Part shown: one piece after another, positions 10,601-17,194 of the stretch
How positions within the stretch are numbered: the stretch's first letter is position 1
How the letters are laid out: every line of letters starts with the position of its first letter
From: a virus
IMG/VR virus record: IMGVR_UViG_3300042448_000646
Span: 1-64,000 of that record
Direction: 5' to 3' (one strand)
Length of the DNA: 64,000 nt
The notes under the pieces: generated by a model
What the model saw: the letters and a program-made list of their open reading frames with translations, nothing else
Told to the model about the DNA's origin: nothing
Databases searched by the model: none
Position numbers and translations under genes: made by a program

Positions 10601-10900
10601 ATGGCAACTAAGTTAAACGAACAAGAAGTAGAGGCAATTAAAGGCTTCCAACAAAAAACTCAAAACGTAATTATGGATTTGGGTAAGATTGAACTCCAAA
10701 TGAATGACTTGCTTTCTGTAAAAGAGAAGGTAAAAGAAGCAATGGCTGAAGTAGTAAAAGAACAGAATGAGTTCTTCCAATCTATTGAAGCTAACTATGG
10801 TAAAGGTCAAATTAATTTGGATACCTTTGAGCACATTGCTGCTGAAGCTCCTGCATCAGAAACCCCTGTGGTTCCTTTTACTAAGGCAGAAGTATTGTAA
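10601..10900 (+). CDS. Small coiled-coil protein
   Basis: 99 residues starting MATKLNEQEVEAIKGF. A TTG at 10574 could extend the frame by nine codons, but it lies within the promoter -7 box, so the ATG at 10601 is the real start. Residues about 5-70 form one long amphipathic helix or coiled coil (heptads of Leu/Ile/Met/Val), and the tail from about 78 is Ala/Pro/Thr-rich. The gene is a single-gene unit with its own promoter and a strong terminator directly after it. No catalytic motif is visible. Small coiled-coil proteins like this are frequent in Bacteroidota phages, but the role is unknown. Confidence 0.85.
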   Translation: MATKLNEQEVEAIKGFQQKTQNVIMDLGKIELQMNDLLSVKEKVKEAMAEVVKEQNEFFQSIEANYGKGQINLDTFEHIAAEAPASETPVVPFTKAEVL

Positions 10901-10920
10901 TAATAACTATTACGCAACGG

Positions 10921-10949
10921 AAACCCTCAGAGAAATCTGGGGGTTTTTT
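10921..10949 (+). terminator. Rho-independent terminator
   Basis: AAACCCTCAGA (10921-10931) and TCTGGGGGTTT (10936-10946) pair over 11 positions with one G-U, closed by a GAAA tetraloop. A T tract runs on from the 3' arm. Confidence 0.9.
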
Positions 10950-10966
10950 ATTTAACTAATAACTAC

Positions 10967-10996
10967 TTGACTTATTTTTTCAAAAGTTTATTTTTG
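10967..10996 (+). promoter_or_regulatory. Bacteroidota-type promoter of the lysis / envelope operon
   Basis: TTGACT at 10967-10972, 16 bases, then TATTTTTG at 10989-10996, fitting TAnnTTTG. It lies between the terminator at 10921 and the ATG at 11017. No further convincing promoter or terminator was seen until 20081, so it probably drives about 9 kb of genes. Confidence 0.75.
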
Positions 10997-11016
10997 TTGG
11001 CAAACAAACTATACCT

Positions 11017-11289
11017 ATGAAATTACTAAACTTTATTGGAGGCCTTTTCAAAGACGAAAAGGGTAATGTCTCTATGAAACGTTTGTGCGGCTTATTTTGC
11101 ACATTGACTCTGTGTGCAACTTTGTACGCCAACTCATTTACTGAAGCTCACTTTGCTCCTTCTGTTCCTTTGGTGGATGCAGTTGCTTTGTTGGCTTTTG
11201 GTTGTTTAGGTTTGACTTCTGTTGAGAAGATCATGAAGAAACCTGAATCCTCTAACTCTTCTGAAACTACTGAAACTACTGAATCTTAA
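11017..11289 (+). CDS. Putative holin
   Basis: 90 residues with two hydrophobic segments (about 23-38 and 52-67), a basic stretch before the first and a Ser/Thr/Glu-rich polar tail. This is the layout of a small two-span holin, which forms inner-membrane lesions that let the lysin reach the peptidoglycan. It is the first gene of its operon and sits 2 bases upstream of a lysin candidate, the classic lysis pair. Function is inferred from topology and position, since holins share little sequence. Confidence 0.7.
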   Translation: MKLLNFIGGLFKDEKGNVSMKRLCGLFCTLTLCATLYANSFTEAHFAPSVPLVDAVALLAFGCLGLTSVEKIMKKPESSNSSETTETTES

Positions 11290-11291
11290 TT

Positions 11292-11930
11292 ATGGCATAT
11301 ACTAAAGAACAAATCGAAGCCGCTGTTAAAGCCAAAGGATACGTTTGGTTTGAAGGCGAAAAAGGTTACGACCTAAACATTGTAGGCGTACGTAACTCCT
11401 CTACTGGAAATGATGTAACTAACTTGTTTGATGACAAGATTACACTTTCTTACAAAGTAGATGGTAAATGGATGTTTCACGAATGGCAGGCTACTACTGA
11501 CCCAGGTACTAAAGGTGTAAAGGAATTTCACAACGCAGCAGGTGTTGCTCGTTTGGTTCCTAATCAATATCGTGGTTCTCACGTGATTGGTTTACACCAA
11601 GGTAAGTATGAAGCTTTGAAGCAAGCCAAGAATGTAAAAGTGTATCGTGATGCTAACAAGGATATGACTTATGACGAAAAAACCATTACTGAAGGTATTT
11701 ACGGCATTAACATCCACAAAGCTGGTGCAGATTCTAATTTTGTAGAAAACTGGAGCGAAGGATGTCAAGTGTTCAAACGTGAACGTGACTTTAATGAGTT
11801 CATGGACCTTGCTCGTAAGTCTAGATTAATTTACGGAAACTCTTTTACTTACACTTTGCTTGAATCTGGTGACTTTATTGTTGCTGATAAAGTTGCAGGT
11901 GAAGCTAAAAAAGCCGCAAAGAAAAAATAA
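11292..11930 (+). CDS. Putative lysin with L,D-transpeptidase (YkuD)-like active site
   Basis: 212 residues. His142 (in INIHKAG) and Ser155-Glu-Gly-Cys158 match the H...(S/T)xGC active-site pattern of the L,D-transpeptidase catalytic domain. The family works on peptidoglycan cross-bridges by a Cys nucleophile. Earlier segments (TTDPGTKG, PNQYRGSHVIGLHQGKY) resemble phage proteins that are usually annotated as peptidoglycan hydrolases in Bacteroidota phages. The position directly after a holin supports a role as endolysin. There is no signal peptide, consistent with holin-dependent release, and the C-terminus is Lys/Ala-rich. Codon choice (CGT, TTG, GCT) resembles the capsid gene. Whether it hydrolyses or remodels cross-links cannot be told from the sequence. 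Confidence 0.8.
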   Translation: MAYTKEQIEAAVKAKGYVWFEGEKGYDLNIVGVRNSSTGNDVTNLFDDKITLSYKVDGKWMFHEWQATTDPGTKGVKEFHNAAGVARLVPNQYRGSHVIGLHQGKYEALKQAKNVKVYRDANKDMTYDEKTITEGIYGINIHKAGADSNFVENWSEGCQVFKRERDFNEFMDLARKSRLIYGNSFTYTLLESGDFIVADKVAGEAKKAAKKK

Positions 11931-12388
11931 TGAAAAATTGGAAGACACTTTGTGGTCTTCTATTCTTAGTCAACTCTTGCTTTTGTCAAACAATTTCAAA
12001 AGCAGGAGATGGCTGGGATACAAAGATTGATTCTGCAATACAGATAATTAAAAAGTACGACTACGATAAGTATGTTGTCTTTAAAGAAGTCTGTCAGCGA
12101 GTTGATTTTTGGAAAAGTTCTTTCTCTTCCACAAGTGTAGTTGAAGGAGACTACACTATACTTATAGCAGATGCAGACATTAAGTTAAACTCAATCAATA
12201 ACTTAGCATGCATTCTAGTTCATGAAAGTCAACATCTTGTGTACATAATGCAGGACAGTAATATGAGTGAACACGAGGAAGAGTTTAAATGCTATATGTA
12301 CGAATTATCCTTTCTTCAAAACATCCCAACCCCCGAGCCTTGGTTACTGGCAAACATTTATGAAAAAATACACAAATATAAACAATGA
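11930..12388 (+). CDS. Secreted zincin-like protein (HExxH)
   Basis: 152 residues with an N-terminal signal peptide (basic start, hydrophobic core about 6-16, small residues and Cys before Gln20). It contains H98-E-S-Q-H102 in a hydrophobic helix context (ILVHESQHLVY) with an acidic helix EHEEEFKCYMYEL about 15-25 residues later that could supply the third zinc ligand. That is the minimal gluzincin layout, so a small periplasmic or outer-membrane metallopeptidase is likely. Its start overlaps the stop of the lysin gene, placing it in the lysis operon. It may degrade envelope proteins at lysis or process the exported proteins encoded downstream. Substrate is unknown. Confidence 0.7.
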   Translation: MKNWKTLCGLLFLVNSCFCQTISKAGDGWDTKIDSAIQIIKKYDYDKYVVFKEVCQRVDFWKSSFSSTSVVEGDYTILIADADIKLNSINNLACILVHESQHLVYIMQDSNMSEHEEEFKCYMYELSFLQNIPTPEPWLLANIYEKIHKYKQ

Positions 12389-14277
12389 AAAAACTCATTT
12401 TATTTGTAGTCGGGGTGTTGTCTCTTACTACTAGTCTCTTTGCACAAAGTGCAGCTACATCTCCTGGAACAGGGCATTGGGTCGTAATTGACTCAGGTTA
12501 TCAAGTTGCTACTAATACGGTAGGTCAAACGGTAGCTCCTCTCCATTTCTACAACACTTCTACTTCAGAGAAGATTACAGGTATGCAATTTCGTGTATTC
12601 TACGACAAAACAGCTTTTACTGCAGTCGTTCCTTCTCTTAAGATTTCTACTACAGATCAGTATCTTCAGTACGTAGATAGTAACACACAAGGATTCTTAA
12701 CAGTTACCTTGGCTTATACAGGTACTAGTTCTACTTACAACTATTCTAACGGAGCTACATTTGATTTGACTTTCACTCACGCTGCTGAGTCTGTATGGAA
12801 TACTTTAGATTCTATCAAGACTTTAAAAGTATCAGGGGTTAAGTCATTCTCTAACAGAGCTGCTACTAACTGGGGTAACGATACTACTTTGGTAGTTTAC
12901 TCTTATGGTGGACGTTTCAACCAAAAGGTATTGAGATTTGCTACTAAGTTTAAAAACGTAACAGGTACAGATGCTAAGAACTTAACAGTTAGCTTAGAGA
13001 AAAGAGCTAAAGGTTCTTCTACTTGGACTGAAGTTGCTGCACAGAAAACTAACTCTAACGGGGTTACTGTATTCCGTAAGTTCTTAGATACTACTTACTG
13101 GGATGTACGTATTGCAGTTAAGGGAGACACAATGACTCCAGGTAACGTATTTTCTACGGCAGATGCACAGAAGGTTAACCAAGCTATCTTAGGTCAATAC
13201 ACTCCTGCAGGATTTGATTACTACACAATGGATGTAAACGGAACTACTGGTGACATTTCTATTGCTGATGTATACTCTGTGTATGGACGTTTGGCAGGTA
13301 GATTCTCTGCTTGGCCTAACTCAAAGAAAGATGTAATGTTCTTCACAGTTGCTGAATATAATTCAATCAACGGAGCTACCTCGAACCTTACCTCCACATA
13401 CTCTACTATAAATAACTTTACTTACAGTGTAGATGGAAGAGATTCTATCACTTACTATGTAGCTGTTAAAGGAGACGCCAACGCTACAGGATTTAAGATG
13501 GCTCGTTTGACTCCTATTAAAATCATCAACCAGAATAACGCTAAGAACTACATCATTGACAAAACAGTAAGTTACGATGACCCTACTCTTGAGACTATTC
13601 AAATCAATATGCCTAAGGTGAAGGTAGAAGATGGCAACTTGGTAAACGTACCAGTTAAAGTTATAACTAACGGCAAAGACTTAGGAGCACTTCAATTAGA
13701 TCTTAAATACGACACAACTTACTTAGAGTTTAAGAACGTAGAAGTGACTGAAAAGATTATGAAGTGGACTTCTTACACCAATCCTTCTAATGGTATTGTT
13801 TCTTGGGGCGGGGCAGACTTAACCAATTCTAATCTATTAAAAGACGGAGAGGCTGTATTTACACTTCAGTTCATTGCTAAGAAACCCCAAGATTCTTGGG
13901 CTACCGCAGCAATCTGGACATCAGAGAAATACGTAGGAGACAAAGATGCTCGGGACATGAACATCACCCCTACTATGGGCATTATTGAAGTTCGTAGAAA
14001 AGGAACTGTAACATTTAATCAAGTAGAGGAGTTAATTGCTTTCCCTAATCCTAATGAAGGAGCTTTCCAAGTACAGTTTAAGATAGCTGAAGAATCCGAT
14101 GTTAACTTATCCCTCTACAACGAAGTAGGGCAGAAGGTTAAAAATATCCTAGACAAACACATGCCTGTAGGAAACTACAGGTATAGTGTAGACTTAGAAA
14201 GACTCCCTGACGGAGTTTACATCTTAACTTTAAGAACAGAAAAACAAATCCTAGACTCTAAACTATTAATCATATGA
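12385..14277 (+). CDS. Exported protein with cohesin-like and dockerin-like modules and a T9SS sorting domain
   Basis: 630 residues. A signal peptide ends near FAQ21. Residues about 30-150 look like a first cohesin-type beta sandwich (ITGMQFRVFYD). Residues about 190-250 look like a carboxypeptidase-regulatory-type sandwich. A calcium-loop motif DVNGTTGDISIADVY begins near residue 283, as in dockerins. About 410-535 is a second cohesin-like domain (GALQLDLKYDTTYLEF). From Phe553 the C-terminus reads FPNPNEG...LYNEVGQ...LPDGVYIL...LLII, the pattern of the type A C-terminal sorting domain recognised by the Bacteroidota type IX secretion system. The protein should therefore cross the outer membrane and be released or attached to the surface of the infected cell. 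Such a signal in a phage gene is unusual. Confidence 0.88.
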   Translation: MKKLILFVVGVLSLTTSLFAQSAATSPGTGHWVVIDSGYQVATNTVGQTVAPLHFYNTSTSEKITGMQFRVFYDKTAFTAVVPSLKISTTDQYLQYVDSNTQGFLTVTLAYTGTSSTYNYSNGATFDLTFTHAAESVWNTLDSIKTLKVSGVKSFSNRAATNWGNDTTLVVYSYGGRFNQKVLRFATKFKNVTGTDAKNLTVSLEKRAKGSSTWTEVAAQKTNSNGVTVFRKFLDTTYWDVRIAVKGDTMTPGNVFSTADAQKVNQAILGQYTPAGFDYYTMDVNGTTGDISIADVYSVYGRLAGRFSAWPNSKKDVMFFTVAEYNSINGATSNLTSTYSTINNFTYSVDGRDSITYYVAVKGDANATGFKMARLTPIKIINQNNAKNYIIDKTVSYDDPTLETIQINMPKVKVEDGNLVNVPVKVITNGKDLGALQLDLKYDTTYLEFKNVEVTEKIMKWTSYTNPSNGIVSWGGADLTNSNLLKDGEAVFTLQFIAKKPQDSWATAAIWTSEKYVGDKDARDMNITPTMGIIEVRRKGTVTFNQVEELIAFPNPNEGAFQVQFKIAEESDVNLSLYNEVGQKVKNILDKHMPVGNYRYSVDLERLPDGVYILTLRTEKQILDSKLLII

Positions 14278-14621
14278 ACTTAAAAGACAAACTTGGTTTC
14301 GGCCAAGCAGAACCCGTAGTAGTACCAGACAACAATCGTTTCTACTACATGCTACAACAGATGCAAGCTAACCGTTGGAAAATTACTGCCATTGTGTTAG
14401 GTCTATTTACCCTAATCATTGTTGGTATTAATGCTGCTGTCTTCTTAGGAGCATCTATTGGAGAAGACTGGAAAGAAATGTTGCTTATTCTTTTAGGTGC
14501 ATTTGTTGGTAACTTAAACAAAGTAGTTGACTATTGGTTTAACTCTGAAGACAGAGATAAAATGTTAATTCAAAAGGTGGATGAGGAAGATGGTGTATCT
14601 TTGTCAAACACAACTAACTAA
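14274..14621 (+). CDS. Two-span membrane protein, second holin-like candidate
   Basis: 115 residues. Hydrophobic segments lie at about 37-59 and 69-86, preceded by a soluble N-terminus and followed by an acidic tail. The second segment runs into GAFVGNLNKVVDYWF; a comparable Gly-rich segment ending in a YWF-like motif is common in small membrane proteins near lysis genes of Bacteroidota phages. It could be a second holin, an antiholin or a spanin partner. Start overlaps the preceding stop (ATGA), so translation is probably coupled. Confidence 0.65.
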   Translation: MNLKDKLGFGQAEPVVVPDNNRFYYMLQQMQANRWKITAIVLGLFTLIIVGINAAVFLGASIGEDWKEMLLILLGAFVGNLNKVVDYWFNSEDRDKMLIQKVDEEDGVSLSNTTN

Positions 14622-14626
14622 TAATC

Positions 14627-14830
14627 ATGGCTATACCCTGTCCGATGTGCAAAGAACCCCTAGGCTTAGACTTAAAGTTTATCTTAAACAATCCTAAGTC
14701 TGGGTGTCCACACTGCGGCACTATCTTTAATTTCAAAATAAACGAAGAAATAAAAACTTCCTTCTATTCTGCAATTAAAGAAATAGAGAGTGTCAAGAAA
14801 TCGTATGAGGGTACAGTTGAATTTAAATAA
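14627..14830 (+). CDS. Small zinc-ribbon protein
   Basis: 67 residues. CPMC near the N-terminus and CPHC about 25 residues later form a CxxC...CxxC zinc ribbon, followed by a helical, charged C-terminal half. No enzymatic motif is seen. It precedes two DUF2589-type genes by a short gap and may act with them. Cytoplasmic, since there is no signal peptide. Confidence 0.75.
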   Translation: MAIPCPMCKEPLGLDLKFILNNPKSGCPHCGTIFNFKINEEIKTSFYSAIKEIESVKKSYEGTVEFK

Positions 14831-14852
14831 AAAACAAACTAATATATAAATT

Positions 14853-15443
14853 ATGGCAGATTCAATTGCAGACCAATTTAGAGGACTTCCTATCGAAGAC
14901 CTTATTGTAAGCCCTATTGTCGGAATGGCAAAAGGACAAGCTAAATTAAACGAAGTAACTTGGAGATACATCTCTGAGGTAGCTTTTGAGAAAAAAGGTG
15001 ATGTTAATGTTGCACGCTCTCTTGATGTAGAGATGCAACGTGTATTCACAAACGGAGACACAGGAGTTCAAGAACTTAAGACTGTTTACAGTAAAGTTCC
15101 TATGCTTCCTTTGGTTCCATTGCCTTCTTTGGCAATTACTTCTGCTGACATCAATTTCACTATGGAAGTAAAAACTTCAGACATGACTAAAGAATCTAAT
15201 GATTCTGAAACAGCTTATGAAGTAACTGCAGGTGGCAAATGGTGGGGTATGAGTTTCAATGCTAAGGTATCTGGTAGTGTAAGTGCTCACAAAGAGAACA
15301 CTAGACAGAGTGACAACTCAGCTAAGTATGAAGTAAAAGTACACGCAGAGCAATTACCTCCAACAGAAGGTATGCTTAAATTATCTGATTTTCTTACAGC
15401 AATGTTAGAGCCTTCTTTGGTTCCGTTGACTAAAGAATCTTAA
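14853..15443 (+). CDS. DUF2589-family protein
   Basis: 196 residues. The N-terminal helix (LPIEDLIVSPIVGMAKGQAK) and the segment VPMLPLVPLPSLAITSADINFTM match the remembered pattern of DUF2589: a helix, then a Pro-rich turn, then a beta sheet. The middle, about 110-175, is a polar Ser/Thr-rich beta region. DUF2589 proteins have no established function and occur in bacteria often as neighbouring paralogues. The next gene looks like a diverged second member. Seeing the pair inside a phage lysis/envelope operon is unusual. Codons are of the highly expressed type. Confidence 0.7.
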   Translation: MADSIADQFRGLPIEDLIVSPIVGMAKGQAKLNEVTWRYISEVAFEKKGDVNVARSLDVEMQRVFTNGDTGVQELKTVYSKVPMLPLVPLPSLAITSADINFTMEVKTSDMTKESNDSETAYEVTAGGKWWGMSFNAKVSGSVSAHKENTRQSDNSAKYEVKVHAEQLPPTEGMLKLSDFLTAMLEPSLVPLTKES

Positions 15444-15469
15444 TTAGAAAATTTGAGTAGTTTTGTAGT

Positions 15470-15940
15470 ATGGCAAGATTAAACATTGAGGAACTTGTAG
15501 GCGGTCTATTAGAGGCCGCCATGGTTTCTCAGAGTATTAGTGAACGACAACACATTAATGCTCTACGAAATTACTTTAATGAGGACGGTACTCCAAAGGT
15601 TACAAACTTTATGATTGGAGACAAGGAGTTACTAGTGCCTCTTTACATTCTAGCAGATCACTCTTCTATCGGACTAGATGAGTTAGATATAGAGTTTGAA
15701 GCTAGATTAATTTTTGGGGATGAGGAGAAGGAAGTATCCAGTCTTAAGAAGTCTCTACTGGGACTATTTAAGAAGAAGGGGTATGAACACAATATAAAAG
15801 GAATTGAAGTAGACTCAGGAATCAATCCAAGTTCTTCAGGGATGGCTAAGATTAAAGTTAAATTTAAAGCCGATGAAAAGCCTGAAGCCGTGTCTAGAAT
15901 CATTGACTCTTATATACAAGCATTAGGACAAACAAACTAA
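15470..15940 (+). CDS. Second DUF2589-like protein
   Basis: 156 residues. It starts with an amphipathic helix (IEELVGGLLEAAMVSQSIS), then a segment FMIGDKELLVPLYILADHSSIGLDELDIEFEARL which parallels the Pro-containing turn and beta strand of the preceding protein. The C-terminal half is charged, with beta strands. I read it as a diverged DUF2589 paralogue; the match is weaker than for its neighbour. No signal peptide or membrane segment. The TAGTTTTG string just upstream is too close to the ATG to be a normal promoter. Confidence 0.55.
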   Translation: MARLNIEELVGGLLEAAMVSQSISERQHINALRNYFNEDGTPKVTNFMIGDKELLVPLYILADHSSIGLDELDIEFEARLIFGDEEKEVSSLKKSLLGLFKKKGYEHNIKGIEVDSGINPSSSGMAKIKVKFKADEKPEAVSRIIDSYIQALGQTN

Positions 15941-15941
15941 T

Positions 15942-16202
15942 ATGAAAGAAGGATCTATAGGTGAAACATTTTTTGAGAAGCTGAAAGAGCAATCCTTCAC
16001 TATTATATTATTAGTGGGCATCTTGTACTACCAGAACATGAATTTTAAAAGTCAGTTGGAAGAGTACAAAAAGATGATAACTGATAAAGAAACTTTAATC
16101 CTTAAACTTACTGAGGACGAAAGAGCTAGAATGATTGAGCGTAATCAGTACTTAACGGAGCAAAGAGATAAATATGTAGAAGAACTCATAAATAAAAATT
16201 AA
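15942..16202 (+). CDS. Membrane-anchored coiled-coil protein, i-spanin-like
   Basis: 86 residues: short cytoplasmic N-terminus, one membrane span at about 18-30, then a charged coiled coil to the end. This is the topology of an inner-membrane spanin (Rz type), which links inner and outer membrane at the last step of lysis in Gram-negative hosts. The neighbouring lipoprotein gene at 16505 could supply an outer-membrane partner. Sequence alone does not prove spanin function. Confidence 0.6.
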   Translation: MKEGSIGETFFEKLKEQSFTIILLVGILYYQNMNFKSQLEEYKKMITDKETLILKLTEDERARMIERNQYLTEQRDKYVEELINKN

Positions 16203-16206
16203 TACT

Positions 16207-16524
16207 ATGTCAGAAGAAAAAGAAGAAGGCGGTATGTCCGCTATCAAAAAAACCATCATTGGAGCAATCACTACCGCAGTAACTGCAGGTGGTGCTTGGT
16301 TTGCTACTCATTTAGGTGGGGGCGAAGAAAAAGCCGAAGGGCCAGCTGCTGTATCAGCACCTGCACCTGTGATTAACATCACTACGAACAACGAACAGAA
16401 GCAACAAGCAAACACTGGTGGTGGCGGTAAAACCATTATCATCAAAGAAAAGGCTGCACCTGCAGCTGCTCCTGCTCCAGCTCCTGCCGCTAAACCTCAG
16501 CCAGATGAAGAAGATCCTTGGTAA
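16207..16524 (+). CDS. Small membrane protein with Ala/Pro-rich tail
   Basis: 105 residues. A charged N-terminus is followed by a Gly/Ala-rich hydrophobic segment (about 13-33), an Asn/Gln-rich stretch, and an Ala/Pro-rich tail with APAPAP runs ending in acidic residues and Trp. The tail is likely extended and could span part of the periplasm. The last 20 bases overlap the start of the next gene, a lipoprotein, suggesting coupled translation. No known family recognised; a role in joining inner and outer membrane is an inference. Confidence 0.6.
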   Translation: MSEEKEEGGMSAIKKTIIGAITTAVTAGGAWFATHLGGGEEKAEGPAAVSAPAPVINITTNNEQKQQANTGGGGKTIIIKEKAAPAAAPAPAPAAKPQPDEEDPW

Positions 16525-17194
16525 TCTGCTATTAGTAATTTTACTATACGGTTGTGGGTCGATGAAGACAACCACCGATAGTGAGGTTATTGAAACAAAA
16601 GACATCTCTACTGTATCTGGTTATACAGATTCAATTAAAAAAACTGTACAGGTAGTAAGTGTAGATATGACTAAAGTACTTTCTTTGTATCCTGCATTAC
16701 AAGAGAAAAACGTAGGTTTAGGTTTTGCAGAATCTGTATTAGACTATCTAGATGAAACAAATCGTTTTGTATTTACTGAGGAGAAGGCTGAAATCAAGGA
16801 GAGGATGGTAACTCAATTCAAAGCTTCTAAAAAAGGAGTATTTGACGAGCCTATTGACGGCAAAGGGAAGATCAAACCTGCTCACTACTTTGTTTATGTA
16901 ACTGTGGCTGATTTTGCCGTAGATGAAGACGAAGCAGTTCAAGGAGGAAAAACTAAAGTAGTAGTAACTACTTTTATCCGACTCCAAGTTCGTTTTGTAG
17001 ATGCCAAGACTGGGCAAATCTACATTGGTTCTGGAGAAGGAGAATCTTTAAAAGTAGGGGAATCATTCTTAAAATCTCTTGATGATATGAAGTTTTCTCA
17101 AAGTACCGTAGGTAAGGCAACACGCAAATCGCTAGAAACAGCATGCACAAAAGTGATTGAAAACCTTATCAAGAACGGTGTCTTTAAGAGTTAA
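16505..17194 (+). CDS. CsgG-like outer-membrane lipoprotein
   Basis: 229 residues. I start it at the ATG at 16505 because that gives a clean lipoprotein signal peptide (Lys2-Lys3, hydrophobic core, LLYGC with lipid-bearing Cys17); an upstream in-frame GTG would add unlikely coding sequence. The mature part follows the CsgG family outline: a SVLDYLDETNRF helix-strand, AHYFVYVTVADF, then LQVRFVDAKTGQIYIGSGEGES, and a final helix with AT-K-(S/A)-hydrophobic spacing. CsgG proteins form outer-membrane channels that export curli subunits, and related lipoproteins occur widely. Its neighbour at 17178 looks like an exported outer-membrane protein. A phage-encoded channel or lysis accessory is possible. 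Confidence 0.7.
   Translation: MKKILGNLLLVILLYGCGSMKTTTDSEVIETKDISTVSGYTDSIKKTVQVVSVDMTKVLSLYPALQEKNVGLGFAESVLDYLDETNRFVFTEEKAEIKERMVTQFKASKKGVFDEPIDGKGKIKPAHYFVYVTVADFAVDEDEAVQGGKTKVVVTTFIRLQVRFVDAKTGQIYIGSGEGESLKVGESFLKSLDDMKFSQSTVGKATRKSLETACTKVIENLIKNGVFKS

Noticed and set aside
15426-15465. Possible promoter TTGACT...TAGTTTTG
   Set aside because: Spacing is 26 bases, too long, and the second box is only 5 bases before the ATG at 15470.
16418-16504. Extended start (GTG) for the CsgG-like lipoprotein
   Set aside because: It would bury the lipoprotein signal peptide behind 29 residues and overlap the preceding gene by over 100 bases.
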